From Peltaster fructicola (taxonomy: Eukaryota > Ascomycota > Dothideomycetes), in NCBI GenBank assembly GCA_001592805.2, contig CP051139.1:3348001-3412000 (forward strand): DNA of 64,000 nt. The letters run 5' to 3'. The position numbers and the translations under genes were made by a program. Shown piece after piece: positions 38,591-50,074 of this stretch (position 1 is its first letter; each line of letters begins with the position of its first letter). The notes under the pieces were generated by a model, which was not told the origin of the DNA, made no database searches, and was given only the letters and a program-made list of their open reading frames with translations.

Positions 38591-41059
38591 ATGTCTACTT
38601 TCAGCTCTTTTCAGACCCCACTACGACATAATTCTTTACCAACCGAAGGACAGTCTAAGCAATATCGCACGAATGAGTGGCGTCCAAGCATGAGTGGACC
38701 ATTGCCATTTCAATTCTCATCTGGAGGTCGGCCATTCTCAACTATGCCTCTGAACAAAGACCAACCTCAATCGGCATCAGACGGAGGATTGTCAGCTTCT
38801 TCTGACTTCAGCGACAAAAGCTTTCTACGATTTCACTCTCACAGTCTGAGTGGTTCAACGTTCTGCTCGAACGATTCTTCTCCAACAACTACTTGCTCAC
38901 TCGACGACTCGAGCAACACTGAGCCATCGCCTGGCTCGTCTCCAGAATCCCCACCGCTGGTGAACTCGTTCCAGCTCGGTATGCAACGGCCACAGAGCAA
39001 CGACGAAGCCCGCCCGTTCTTTGAGCTCCAACAAGTAGCACCTCCAAAGAAGGGCCGCAACCTCAACCTCAAAAACTTGGCTGTGAACACATCACGCAAG
39101 CCAGGTCAAATGCCCTCGTTGACAGGCATACCTCCGGCGCTTCAGAGACAGGAGACTGCTCCAAGCATAATGTCACCTTCCTTTGTAAAGCCTCCCGAAC
39201 CTCCCAAACGAAGACCGAGCAATCTAGGTCTCACTATCCTCACGCCCTCGAGCGTTCACAGCAACAGCTCTCCGCAGCAGATTCGTCTTGCAATCCCCGC
39301 GACACCAGGATTCGGCAGACCTGGCGCACTCAGACACTTCCAGTCATCGCCCTCATTGCCGCTGCTCACAGGCTTTCATGATGAGGGTAAAAATGTACGC
39401 CTAGGACCACTCGACACGATATTCTCACCTCTCGAGGTTCAGAAATTGCCGATGCAAGAGGAAGACGAGGAACAGAATTTTGACATTCCTCTATCACGGG
39501 AGGAGAAGCCGGAAGCCTACCCAGATGGCCCTATCAACATTTACAGCCCTTACGTCGATCTTTTCCTCGAGCCGACGGCGGAGCAAGCACGCCAATACGA
39601 TGTCGTCATGAATGTCGCCAGCGAGGTTCGAAATCCTTTCGATGTGCTGGTCCAGCCGAAGTCGCCAGAGCCCGAAGTTCGTCTCGACGGTGGAGGCGGT
39701 CTATCGTATGCGCCAAAGCGAGTCGTACAGACGACAGAGGACATCAGTGGCTCTCCAACGACCCCTAAGGCAACGCCTCTCACAAGTGTCTTCCCTCCTA
39801 CAGAACCTTTACCCGGCAAGTCCGATCCAGAATACATCCACATACCGTGGGAGCACAACTCTGATATTGTGCCGGACCTACTCCGACTTGTCAAGTTCAT
39901 TGACGAAAGGGTAGATCAAGGCAAAAGAGTGCTTATTCACTGCCAATGTGGTGTCAGTCGATCTGCTAGTCTGATTGTAGCCTATGGCCTGTACAAGAAC
40001 CCAACTCTCAGCGTACAGGAGGCATACGATAGAGTGAAAGCAAAGAGCAAGTGGATCGGTCCAAACATGGTGAGTACAGAGAAACATCTGCGTGAAGCAA
40101 CAACTAATATTTGCCAGAACCTCATCATGCAACTGCAAGAGTTCCGCTCAAGTCTAGCACGAGGTGGAGTGCTTGCGGTCGATCGCAACCTCAGCCCAAT
40201 TACACCAGCATCTGCTATGGGAGAATGGAGGAGCCCATTCTCGATGCGAGACGTTGGCCCTCACTCAGGCGCTTCATCAGCAGGCCTGCTACATGGCTTC
40301 TCATCCAACGAGACATCCACACCATTCGCAGATATACCAACCATGCCTCTTACAGCAGGTCCAAGAGCTGTGCGTCCTCGAGCGATTAGTGCTGTAAGAC
40401 GAACGTCAGCATACGTTGACCCAGCTGGACACATCATACCAGTGGTAGAAGTCGCCGCCACCACGCCTCAAACTTCCTTCATTATACACAGCTCGGAGAA
40501 CGATTCCACCACTCCTACACTTTCTTCTCCACGCTCTGCAGAGTTTGCCATGAGCGCATTGCAGCCACCCAAGGAAGTCGAATCCATGGACGACTTTGGC
40601 TTAATGTCGCCGACTACTACAGAGTTCTCCTCGAATCCATTTGATAGATCGTCGCTCCTCGCATCGCTGGGCATGACGACTCACAGCCAGCCGGCCATGC
40701 CAGTCAGAACAAAGTCGCTCCGCTCCGAGACACCCAAGCAAGACGGCGGACATCTTCCGGCTCCTCAGCGAAAGCTACGCAGCAGAATCTCCTCGCCCAG
40801 CTTGAAAGAGCAACGAGAACTTCATTCGTTGCAGGCACAGATTGAGGCACGATTACCACAACGACAGATAGTCGAGGCGCCGGTCGAGTTCTCGGATGCG
40901 TTGATGTCTCCCCGTGCCACCGAATTCACATCGAACCCGTTCGCATTAGCGTTCAGTCCAGTAGAGCCGACCAAGGACAACACTCCGCCAGTCGACCCAA
41001 GGAGCCCAGCGCAAAAGGGTGCCAGCCCGATCATAAGGAACATAGAACAATTCTTGTGA
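38591..41059 (+). CDS. msg5: Dual-specificity MAP-kinase phosphatase, Msg5-like
   Basis: Two exons, 38591-40069 and 40118-41059. The intron at 40070-40117 (GTGAGT..CTAATATTTGCCAG) is exactly 48 nt and free of stops, so it reads through as 16 extra codons, but homologs join GPNM directly to an L..QL segment. The product is 806 residues. A Ser/Pro-rich, probably disordered N-terminus of about 340 residues precedes the catalytic domain: INIYSPYVDLF, DVVMNVASEVRNPF, YIHIPWEHNSDI, and the active-site loop HCQCGVSRSAS with the CX5R nucleophile at about Cys451. A long Ser/Thr-rich tail contains three similar motifs ([LA]MSPRATEFTSNPF type). Such phosphatases switch off cell-wall-integrity and pheromone MAP kinases. 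I begin at ATG 38591; an earlier in-frame ATG at 38483 adds 36 residues. Confidence 0.9.
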   Translation: MSTFSSFQTPLRHNSLPTEGQSKQYRTNEWRPSMSGPLPFQFSSGGRPFSTMPLNKDQPQSASDGGLSASSDFSDKSFLRFHSHSLSGSTFCSNDSSPTTTCSLDDSSNTEPSPGSSPESPPLVNSFQLGMQRPQSNDEARPFFELQQVAPPKKGRNLNLKNLAVNTSRKPGQMPSLTGIPPALQRQETAPSIMSPSFVKPPEPPKRRPSNLGLTILTPSSVHSNSSPQQIRLAIPATPGFGRPGALRHFQSSPSLPLLTGFHDEGKNVRLGPLDTIFSPLEVQKLPMQEEDEEQNFDIPLSREEKPEAYPDGPINIYSPYVDLFLEPTAEQARQYDVVMNVASEVRNPFDVLVQPKSPEPEVRLDGGGGLSYAPKRVVQTTEDISGSPTTPKATPLTSVFPPTEPLPGKSDPEYIHIPWEHNSDIVPDLLRLVKFIDERVDQGKRVLIHCQCGVSRSASLIVAYGLYKNPTLSVQEAYDRVKAKSKWIGPNMVSTEKHLREATTNICQNLIMQLQEFRSSLARGGVLAVDRNLSPITPASAMGEWRSPFSMRDVGPHSGASSAGLLHGFSSNETSTPFADIPTMPLTAGPRAVRPRAISAVRRTSAYVDPAGHIIPVVEVAATTPQTSFIIHSSENDSTTPTLSSPRSAEFAMSALQPPKEVESMDDFGLMSPTTTEFSSNPFDRSSLLASLGMTTHSQPAMPVRTKSLRSETPKQDGGHLPAPQRKLRSRISSPSLKEQRELHSLQAQIEARLPQRQIVEAPVEFSDALMSPRATEFTSNPFALAFSPVEPTKDNTPPVDPRSPAQKGASPIIRNIEQFL

Positions 41060-41851
41060 GACTGGACATCGCAACACGATTCACGCCTGTTATGGATTGA
41101 CGAAACACAAAGTCCTTCACTTTGGCCCATCCTGGTCAGTCTCTAGCAGCATTTCTTTGGCAAGCTTAACGTGCCACATGGTCATTATTGGCTGGACCAC
41201 CGGCATTGTACTGCAGCGACAGTACTGCAATTGACTGCAGGATACCTTTACCTTCTCGTAACGAGCTGTATATGCACATTTAGCAAAACTCTCTCTTTCA
41301 TCGTTCTCCTAATACTGGACATGTTGCCTTTGCCAAAGTGTCCTTGCTTGAGTATCTCCATTGATAACACCTAACAACGTATTTTTCCTTCCGACATACT
41401 GCCGATTCTTGAGTTTTAACCAAAAGGTACAGCCTTACATGCGGGGCACCACCTGCTGCGCATAGGTTATGCAGAAGCAAATCAAAGATCGACAAGCGTC
41501 CATGACATGAGTCGTCAGACGCACAACCATGTCCTCAATGTGAGGAGCTGGCTCGTCCGCCTCCTCAATTTATTAGCTGTATCCCGCTACCAGTCTTTGA
41601 ACGTCCTCGCTGTCTCGACCTCACTTGCTGCCAGTCATATTCAAAGCTTGTAACCTGATCATCCGAACATCCGTTAACACCGATTGTAGGCAGTGCTTTC
41701 GTCACTGCTCAACGTTGGTAACCGCACGCGTCGACCACTATAGAGCCCGACGTGCTGCTTGCCGTGATCGCAGCACTTCTCCAGGCGATGGAGCTACACT
41801 GCGACGAGCGCCTGACAGAGAAGTACAGCATAGAGTGATTACTCAGACAGG
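41060..41851. other. Intergenic region before Zn2Cys6 gene
   Basis: 792 bp between two plus-strand genes. The repeated TACTGCA/CTGCAG words at 41206-41245 make an imperfect palindrome of unknown meaning. No gene seen. Confidence 0.5.
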
Positions 41852-44833
41852 ATGAGCGAGGCAACGAACAAAGCAGCATACAGTGGAACCAGCCAGTATT
41901 CGAACGAGTATGGCATTGCCATTGGCAACAGTCCGGACATCAACGCGATATTGAACAGTGGCACGACAGGTCTAGATCTGACATCCAACCCTACATACCT
42001 CGACTACGACACCGTCTATCAACCATCACCTACCACAACTCTGAGTGCGAATGCGCCTGGCTCAAGTCTTAATGGCGTACAACGGATCACGACACCTGCT
42101 AGCGAACGGCACCACAGCATTGGAGCGAGGTCTGATGTGGCCAGCCCGATCCTTTCGCGACCATCGAAAGAGAGTGCCGACAATGACGAGACGACTCAAG
42201 AGCAGGCATCAGGCGAGAGAAGTGAGGGCACACACGCGCCGCCACCTTGGACAGAGCTGAAAACCAAAGCTGGGAAGGACCGCAAGCGGCTTCCACTGGC
42301 CTGCATAGCTTGCAGGCGCAAGAAGATACGATGTTCGGGCGAGCATCCAGCTTGCAAGCACTGTCTACGATCGAGGATACCATGCGTGTACAAGGTCACG
42401 ACGCGCAAAGCAGCTCCTAGGACTGACTATATGGCGATGTTGGACAAGCGACTGAAGCGAATGGAAGAGCGTGTCATCAGAATCATTCCCAAGGAAGAGC
42501 AGGGTATAGTGAACACTACTGGACGAGCGACGGTAAAGCCTACACCACCAGCAGCAGCTCCTAGGCGAACCTCGATGTCCAAGAAAAGAGCAGCAGAACA
42601 AACTCTTGATGATCTGGAATTGTGGTCAAAGACAGAGATTTCGGCGCCGCGTACTGCGCCCGCTATAGACCCTTCGAAAGCACATGAACTGGATGAACAG
42701 AGCCTGCTGCTCGAGGGTCTTGACAAGCTGCCTTCGAAAGAGCTGCAAGAACATCTCGCTGAGGTCTTCTTCGACTTTGTCTACGGCCAGAGTTACCATC
42801 TGCTCCACAAGCCAAGTTTCATGAGACGACTAGCTCAGGGCGAGATTGCACCTGTGTTACTACTGGCTGTGTGTGCCATGGCTGCGCGTTTCTCTGATCA
42901 TCCTGCTGTGCGCACAGAACCGGCTTTTCTACGCGGTGAGGAATGGGCGTCCGCCGCTCGGGAGATCTCACTCAAACGCTACGATTCTCCGAACATCACC
43001 ATTCTTATCGTGTATCTCATTCTGACACTACATGAGTTTGGGACATGTCAAGGCGGTCGGAGTTGGATGTTCGCCGGAATGGCACATCGCATGGCCTACG
43101 CTATGCAATTGCATCATGATCTGGCATACGACCCTCGAACCCAGCACTCAATGCCTAGGAAAGAGTATTCACATACAGATCGAGAGATTCGAAGGCGGAC
43201 TATGTGGGCATGCTTCATGACCGACAGATACTGCTCCTCCGGTACTGAGCGGCCGACGTTCATCAGTATGGAGCATCTCAAGCTGCAACTGCCCATTCGT
43301 GAGAACTACTTCCAGATGGAGCTCGCAGGACCGACCGAAGACCTTGCTGGCGAGATCCTGGCACAGGTAGGGCCTGCAGGAGACCAGCTGTCCGATGTGC
43401 AAGACAATATGGGAGTCGCTGCATACATGATTCGTATTGTTGCAATCTGGGGAGATTGCATCAACTACTTCAACTTGGGCGGCAAGGCCAAAGAGCAGCA
43501 TCCTATGTGGGACTCACGATCTCGATTCGACCACCTGAGAAAGAACATTCGTGCGTGGCAGGAGAAACTGCCTGATCGATTACACTATCGTGCTGACAAT
43601 CTCGCCGCGCATGCCAGCGAGAAGATCGCGAATCAGTTCATCTTCATGCACATCATCTATCACCAGACATCGCTGTTCGTCAATCGTTTTGCGTTGCCCT
43701 TGGTCACAGCCAGGTCTGCTCTGGTCGAGGGCATTCCTAACCATTTCATCCAAGACGCCGCGAGGGCCGCTGTCGAAGCGGCCAACACCATCTCTTTACT
43801 TGTCAGTGACGGCATGAACTACAATGTCGTTGCACCATTTGCAGGCTACTCGGCGTTTTGCTCCAGCACGGTACACATCCAGGGAGCATTTTCGAAAAAT
43901 GCAGCTTTACTGGCGTCCTCAAACAAGCACTTGACAAGAAACATCAACTACTTGACCAAGATGAAGAAGCATTGGGGTATGTTCGGCTTCATGACCGAGA
44001 ATCTGCGAGATTTGTACCGTAAGCATGTCGATGCCGCAAGACACTTGGCACAAGGTGGCAGCGACAAGAGCAATGATCCCATATTCCAGTATGGCGACTG
44101 GTTTGACAGGTATCCCCACGGTGTCAGCGGTGCTGACTACGATGGACCACAAGCCAGTGTGAAGAAAGAGCCAGGTGCTGACGCGGGTATGAGCCAGCAA
44201 AGCGACCTTCAGACAGTCGAAGAGTTCTTCTCGAATCCTAGTCCGGCAGCACAGCCCACCGTCCGTGGTCAGAAGACCAAGAAAGCAAGGAGGTCTGCCG
44301 CATCGGACAGCAAGAATGATTCAGAACGGGCCAGCGTTACGCAGCAACAGCCTAATGGTGCTGGCTCGAACCAAACGCAGCATATGGGCGACCTGTACAG
44401 CCAGCTCGGGGTAGATGTAAACACATCATACGCACACACTTTCGACCAAGGATATCCTACACAGCTCGATCAGGCTTGTCTCGATCGTCAGACGGCTCTA
44501 GCAGCATACACCGGCTTTGATCCTGATACTGCGATAGCTTTTGCTGCTCCCGGCGCTCCTTTCGATCCTCTGGGTGCCAACATGAACTTCAATCCGGCTT
44601 CTATGTCTGACTTTGCTAGTGGACAAGCTGCTTACCAAGCTGCAGCTTCAGGTGGATGGTTTATGCCTCTCAATATGGACGCTTCGAGTCTTATCGAGGG
44701 TTCCGGGCCCTATAATCCTGGAAGTATAGACTGGTCGACACAATTCGACATGTCCAGCCTCCAGGGACCTGCTCTTACTCCACGAACTCAGATGGATCTT
44801 GATGCTCAGCAGAACGGCAACGGCCTCGGCTGA
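41852..44833 (+). CDS. Zn2Cys6 (Gal4-type) transcription factor with fungal_trans domain
   Basis: Single exon, 993 residues. The DNA-binding cluster lies at about residues 150-177 with exact spacing CX2CX6CX6CX2CX6C (CIAC, RRKKIRC, C KHC, PC). It is preceded by basic KAGKDRKR and followed by a linker and a coiled-coil-like stretch, LDKRLKRMEERV, for dimerisation. The central fungal_trans middle-homology region runs from about 290 to 640 (HLAEVFFDFVYGQSYHLLHKPSFMRRL, GGRSWMFAGMAHRMAYAMQLHHD, REIRRRTMWACFMTDRYCSSGTERP). The C-terminus is Gln/Ser/Pro-rich with Met/Asp/Phe clusters, a likely activation region. Targets are not readable; the DNA-binding stretch is of a type conserved across Pezizomycotina, but I cannot name the ortholog. 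Confidence 0.92.
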   Translation: MSEATNKAAYSGTSQYSNEYGIAIGNSPDINAILNSGTTGLDLTSNPTYLDYDTVYQPSPTTTLSANAPGSSLNGVQRITTPASERHHSIGARSDVASPILSRPSKESADNDETTQEQASGERSEGTHAPPPWTELKTKAGKDRKRLPLACIACRRKKIRCSGEHPACKHCLRSRIPCVYKVTTRKAAPRTDYMAMLDKRLKRMEERVIRIIPKEEQGIVNTTGRATVKPTPPAAAPRRTSMSKKRAAEQTLDDLELWSKTEISAPRTAPAIDPSKAHELDEQSLLLEGLDKLPSKELQEHLAEVFFDFVYGQSYHLLHKPSFMRRLAQGEIAPVLLLAVCAMAARFSDHPAVRTEPAFLRGEEWASAAREISLKRYDSPNITILIVYLILTLHEFGTCQGGRSWMFAGMAHRMAYAMQLHHDLAYDPRTQHSMPRKEYSHTDREIRRRTMWACFMTDRYCSSGTERPTFISMEHLKLQLPIRENYFQMELAGPTEDLAGEILAQVGPAGDQLSDVQDNMGVAAYMIRIVAIWGDCINYFNLGGKAKEQHPMWDSRSRFDHLRKNIRAWQEKLPDRLHYRADNLAAHASEKIANQFIFMHIIYHQTSLFVNRFALPLVTARSALVEGIPNHFIQDAARAAVEAANTISLLVSDGMNYNVVAPFAGYSAFCSSTVHIQGAFSKNAALLASSNKHLTRNINYLTKMKKHWGMFGFMTENLRDLYRKHVDAARHLAQGGSDKSNDPIFQYGDWFDRYPHGVSGADYDGPQASVKKEPGADAGMSQQSDLQTVEEFFSNPSPAAQPTVRGQKTKKARRSAASDSKNDSERASVTQQQPNGAGSNQTQHMGDLYSQLGVDVNTSYAHTFDQGYPTQLDQACLDRQTALAAYTGFDPDTAIAFAAPGAPFDPLGANMNFNPASMSDFASGQAAYQAAASGGWFMPLNMDASSLIEGSGPYNPGSIDWSTQFDMSSLQGPALTPRTQMDLDAQQNGNGLG

Positions 44834-45066
44834 GTATTTGATCTGCAGTGTGTATGTGGCTAGCTAGAGGCAGTCTCTTCTAGATAGCCGGAAGGCGCCT
44901 CTAGGCATTTGTACGCCGGGTAATTCAGACAGGAGCCACAGCCTAGTCAAACAGAACGAATAATGAAATAGCTTGAGAACATCGATGTTCATATGGTGCA
45001 CGCATTGCTGTGCTGCTTTGGAGCAAAGTTTACTTTACAGATCCTGTCGCTGACCATCAAAGCAAC

Positions 45067-46649
45067 TCAAGTAGCTCCGTCGTGTCCGTTAGTCCAACCA
45101 CCGTTGACAGCACTTTCAGGACTGAGATAGGCCCAAGGAGGAGTAGCTTCGCCAGTACGGCTACTGAGACCTCGATACAGGCCAGTCTGTGCAGGACGTG
45201 CACTTCCAGGACCACTGATAGACATGGCAGCTGCTGAATATGGCTGCGGAAGACTTGGTGGTCGTGCTTGTCCCGGGTGAGGAATACTACCAGGCGGGTC
45301 TGCAGCATACATCGACGGTGTGTATGGTATATACTGGAAAGGACGATCAGTGGCTGGTGCCTTTGGTGTTGCAGGTTGCGTCAGTGATGGCGGCGAGCTT
45401 CCTCCTTGAGAGAGGACTGGCGAGACTTCAGGTGAGCCATGACCAATATTCGGCGATGTTGGGTCAGGGTTGCTTATGGTGTATCTGGAAGCTCGCTTCT
45501 GCTGATCACTTGAACCAATACCAAGGCCTCTGAATGACAAACGCTTTCCTGGATGTGGAAGCATACTGACTGGTCGAGAGTCCGCTTCGTGGTGCTGAGA
45601 GAAGCTGCTGGGCGAGAAGAACTGCGAAGGCTCTTGAGGAGTTGAGCCTTCAGCTTCTACTGGATCGTCTTTAGTGCCATTTGGAGGTACTGGTCCGTCT
45701 CGAGATTGTTTCTCCGATACAGAGTACACGGTAGGTGGCCTGTCGTTCTTGGCAGACCTCCTGCGAACCAAGCATACGACTGCAGCAGCGAGTGCACCAA
45801 TTCCACAGACAGCACCTGCAACAATTCCTCCGATGGCGCCTCCCGACAATGTAGAATTGGTAGCTGTGACTACCAACATCGTGGATGTGCTTGCCGGGTC
45901 GATAGTTGTGGCTGTCCCTGCGCGTGTAGTGGTGCTCACAGCAGAGCTGGACGAACTCGCTTGTGCCGCAGTACTGCTTGAAGAGGTCTGGCTTGCTACG
46001 GAGGCTGTCGATACCTGTGCTGGTGGATTTGAGCTACTTGAAGTGCTAGAGGAGGTGGTGATCGTTGCTTGTGCGGTCGAAGAGCTGGAACTCGAAGTGG
46101 AAGTGGTAGACTCGCTGGCAAAAAGAGGAGAGGCAGACCATTGTGAGCCAGTGGTGATAGGATTGCTGTAACTCACAGTCTCGGTCGAAGCTGTAGTTGC
46201 GCAGTACTGTATCCATTGGTGGGCAACGACATTGGTAATCGTCATGCAGTATGGATTATCCGAGTTGGAGCTGGTAGTGGTCAGTCTGTGCAAAGCACCC
46301 TCATCATTCTCACTCACCAGTAAAGGCATCCTCCGGTATCTCGGTCGCAAGGTGGTGCTGTCAGCGTCGGATCGTACTCAATGCATCGAGTCCTGGGTAC
46401 GCAGAGTTGCGTGCTGCAGCAACCTATGTAGCCAGTCGCTGCATATGTGAAGCATGTGCCGGTCGGGCAGAAGAATTCGCGGCCATCACACTGGTCTTGC
46501 GAGGCCGCTCGGTTCTGTAGTGCGCCAAAGATGTCTAGAGCCTGGCTATGTACGTGTGGTAGAGCACGCAGAGGCGTGATGGTGAGGTATGCGAGCGCAG
46601 GCTCGAGGATGCCAAGGCAGAGGAGGATGATGATGATTTGCGGAGGCAT
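45067..46649 (-). CDS. Mucin-like type I membrane protein (surface sensor type)
   Basis: Two exons on minus, 46649-46318 and 46270-45067, with an intron at 46317-46271. The acceptor nearer the donor would create a stop, so the second AG is used; this joins YC-SNSDNPYC. The product is 511 residues. A signal peptide (residues 1-20) is followed by a Cys-rich ectodomain (CDGREFFCPTGTCFTYAATGYIGCC, CVPRTRC), a Ser/Thr-rich O-glycosylated stalk, one membrane helix (GGAIGGIVAGAVCGIGALAAAVVCLV) and RRRS, then a Pro/Ser-rich cytosolic tail of about 210 residues. The layout is like wall-stress sensors, but the head is not a WSC domain I can confirm. A role in sensing or adhesion is inference. Confidence 0.8.
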
Positions 46650-46972
46650 GATCAGAAGCTGCTGATCCAAGGCATCGCGGTTCCGACAGTGAGATTGTGA
46701 AGGAATGAGGTACGAGATGTCATAAATTGTGTTTCTAATTGTTGTGAGCACATGAGGTACGGATAGCTGCAGCGGATAGACAGATGAGGTTGCACGAAGT
46801 GGGCCCTACCTCGCTTGGACCGCTTCGGGAAGTCACTGTGCACTCACTGTCTCTGATCGTTCATCCAAAGTGAACCCTCCAGCTCGCTTCAGACGCGCCT
46901 CAGCCTGCACCCGTCCTGCTCAGCTCCAGTTTGTGAGCTTCGATTGAGAGAATGAATGGGCGGTCATATCTC
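46650..46972. other. Intergenic spacer
   Basis: 323 bp between the mucin-like gene start and the adenosine deaminase stop, both on minus. It should contain the promoter of the former. No motif recognised. Confidence 0.5.
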
Positions 46973-48841
46973 TCACTTCAGCTCCTTCAGTCCTGCAGCA
47001 TACTCACCATACTCCTTGACGATCCATTGGCAGTACTCCTCCCAATCTCTCGCGAGAATGCGCAGTGCTTCTTTGCGCTCATCATCCGAAAGGCAGCTGT
47101 GTTCTATACTCCATTCCACCAGTTGCCTCCAGCCATGAATCGTCATTCGTGTATCGCCGACCATTACTTGATAGAATTCGTGAGATAACGTCGAACTGTT
47201 TTTGTTGGACGCCCTGTCAGCCGAGACTCAGTCATTGCTTGACAAAATTACAAATGGAACACGAGGGAGGACGTACCTAAAGAGTGAAGGGTTGTCTGCG
47301 TTCAGTGAGCAGTGCAGACCTGCTGCTAGGAGTGCCGGGAAAGGATGTTCGCGTGCATTCCCGCAGAGGTGTAGAAGTTCATTGGAGATTGGACACAGCT
47401 CGAGCGCAATGTTGGCAGCCTTGTACTTCTCAATCAGCAAAGGATGCTTGAGCAAAGCGTAGCCATGGCCGATGCGCTTGGCGTTGAGGAGGAGGGAATC
47501 GTAAAGATTACTATTGTCAGGGTTATGTGAGCCACCTGTGTCGAGGAGGGTCTCGCCAGCGTGAAACATGAATGGTATCTTGATGTTGAGTTCGTTGCAC
47601 GTCTTTGTGAAGGCGAGAAGGAGATCTGCGAAGAAGTTGATGTGATTAGGACGATCTTCGGCACCAACGAGATCGAAACCTGCGACTGTCAGTAGGAACA
47701 GCAGACGTCAAATAGTAGACATACCACAGATGAGATCGGGATACTGCAGCTTCAGTTTGATGCAGTCCTGAAGCTCAAGCTCCATCTTGGCTCGAGGAAT
47801 ACTACGAGGAGTGCAATAGATGATCTTCAAGCCGAACGGGAATTTGTCGATCTCGCCTCGAGCACGTAGCTCATCCTGCTTACGTCTGACCTCCTCCACG
47901 ATGATCTGCATCTGATCTTTGTGATTCAACAGGCGCACGCCATCGTCCCCTGGGATGGTCTTGTCGAGTAGCATAGGTCGAAGCTCGGCGTACATGACGT
48001 GATCCTTGATCATGTTGTCGATGGCAGCACCAATGTACCACCTGTAGACGCTTTCATAGTTGACCAAGCCCTTGAAAGCTCGCGTGCCCTGGTTGAAGCA
48101 AGCCCAAGCACCATTGTGTGTCTGGCGTGAATGGTAGGCAGTCTGTGTTGTCACAATCATCTTCTCACGAGCCCATATCTCTGCAGGCGACAGTCCAGGT
48201 AGTTGATCTGGAACATTGGCGACGATCTCGGCAGGGAAGTGCTTCTGGAAGTCAACCCATCTCATCCATGGGTTATTGGTCGTCTCACGGAAATCTGGAC
48301 AATAGTCAATCGAGTAGATGTTGGCACTAGGTGTGGTCTCAGGCTGTACGCAGAAGACGACTTCCTGCGTAGCGAAGTCCGCAACGCTAAGGAGTGGACC
48401 TGTCGTACGGACATACATTGTGTTGGGGAGCTTGCGTGCATGTGGGAACAAGACTTCGGGCTTGATCTCAGAGTTGAAGTGTAGATGCAGATGAGCGCCT
48501 TTGGGAGCCCGCTGGGAGATGGCGAAGAGTTTACTCTGGTCGATCCGGTCCTTATTCACCAAAAAGCGGCCGCCAAGATCTCGGGTCGATGGATCGGGTA
48601 TAGCTTCGGTAGGCAAGTCACCAAACTGCTTTGGATCGATGCGCTCATGTTCGCGAATGCTGAAGATGATGCGTTGTGCTTGGCGCTCACTTGGTGAGGC
48701 GGAGGCTTTGGCCTTCGCATCCCATGACTCTGCCTCCTCGTGAGACAGCAGTTTGCTTCGATTGATCTGGTAAGGACGGTCTGAAGTCTGCGCGAGTACT
48801 GAGGCGAAGGCAGCTTTCACTGTGTCGTCTGCGTTCGACAT
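46973..48841 (-). CDS. Adenosine deaminase, ADGF/CECR1-like
   Basis: Three exons on minus, 48841-47725, 47679-47277 and 47213-46973, with introns 47724-47680 and 47276-47214. The product is 586 residues. Catalytic motifs of metal-dependent adenosine deaminases are in order: PKGAHLHLHF (two zinc-binding His), GFDLVGAEDRP, IPFMFHAGETL (His and catalytic Glu), KRIGHGYAL, IALELCPISNELL and HCSLNADNPSLF (zinc-binding Asp). A long N-terminal region before the HxH motif is the ADGF-type feature. It converts adenosine to inosine. No signal peptide follows the chosen start (MSNADDTVK), so it is probably cytosolic; an in-frame ATG at 48898 adds 19 residues. The last exon provides the C-terminal helices (LSHEFYQVMVGD, RDWEEYCQWIVKEY). 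Confidence 0.93.
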
Positions 48842-50074
48842 GATCGATACGGTTGCTTGAGGTTGTTGTTTGTGTGAGCGAGTGCGCAGAAGTCGCATCG
48901 GCTTTTCTATGCCTGAGTCGTCCTCGTGTAAGTCAATCTTACCACTATCCTGCTGACGTCGTCTTTTTAACTGCCACTGACTGTCAGCGTTGGCCGGAAG
49001 CGCTCATTCGTCATTGCATTCACCTTTGGCATAATGGCTTCCTTTGTCCGGACGACGCAAGCAGTGATGATGTGTGAAGCTTGCTGCATGGGCTTGTCTG
49101 GGTCATGCTGAGCGGCATGCACAATGATCTGTGTTGTCGCAACCATCAGTCTATTGTTCTAGGTGACTTTGCGCGCGTCTATCGATAGGTACTACGCCAA
49201 GGATGCTGCTGGTGTATAGGGACGTTCGCTTGGTCTGTGAAGCAGGGCGCAAGGGATCAAATACCTGATTGACATACACCGGGAGACCTCTTCCCTGGTG
49301 ACTCCTGGACTGCGGCGCAAGACCGTTTCTGTGACCGCTGGCTGGAGGAGTCAAGAGGTCGACCCAGGTCTATCAGGCGCGCGCGCGAGATATCGATCTG
49401 CGGGTGTTCTGATCGTGTATGGTGAGAGGTGAGTGTGATTCGGCCTAAAGCTTGTCGCTGCTGCGCCTCGATACAGCCTGCGCTTCTTATTGCCCCTTCA
49501 ATTTGGGGCGGGACTTGAGTAGTGCTGTGGAGCACAAGTTCGTTGTGTGCTCAAGTCGCGTGCGGTGGACGAAGAGCAGTCGGCGCACCAGAAGGTGCAT
49601 TGTCTTACGAGAAAGAGAGACTATCGCAGTGGCCTCTGCGTTCGGCGGCCTGGACTGTGAGGCTGGCGGACGACTGCACGAACCCCACTCAGCATGCATG
49701 CCTGGGGCCTCAAAGCCGTATCTCCTGAGTAAACATAGCCACAACGCCTTAGCCGCCTCAGCCTTGCTTGCATGAGCAACGAGCTAATGGCTCTCCATCT
49801 CGTCTGACCGGCGCGGTTCTTCAATATCGCCAGCCCGCGCGAGAATTGCCTTGTTCTCTGGCAAGCACATACGTTACACAAGCGGCTGAGGCACTTGGCA
49901 GACATACATTTGCCAGATATTACAGCCGTCTGATTCTTACAAATTCATCTCTTACAGCACCGGTCAAGAGGATCGACAAAACGGGCATCTCGTGCTTGCT
50001 TGCATTCATAAATCCTTAGATGGGATGAAGTCTGGGACACCAACACATCACTAAAGCAATAGTCGTGCTCCACA
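48842..50074. other. 1.2-kb divergent intergenic region
   Basis: Lies between the divergent adenosine deaminase and membrane-protein genes. It contains an 11-nt alternating GC run at 49377-49387. Small overlapping frames have no domains. Confidence 0.5.

Noticed and set aside
46139-46200. Possible second intron (GTGAGT..TTTTGCCAG) in the mucin-like gene
   Set aside because: Its 62 nt would throw the long downstream frame with the membrane helix out of register.
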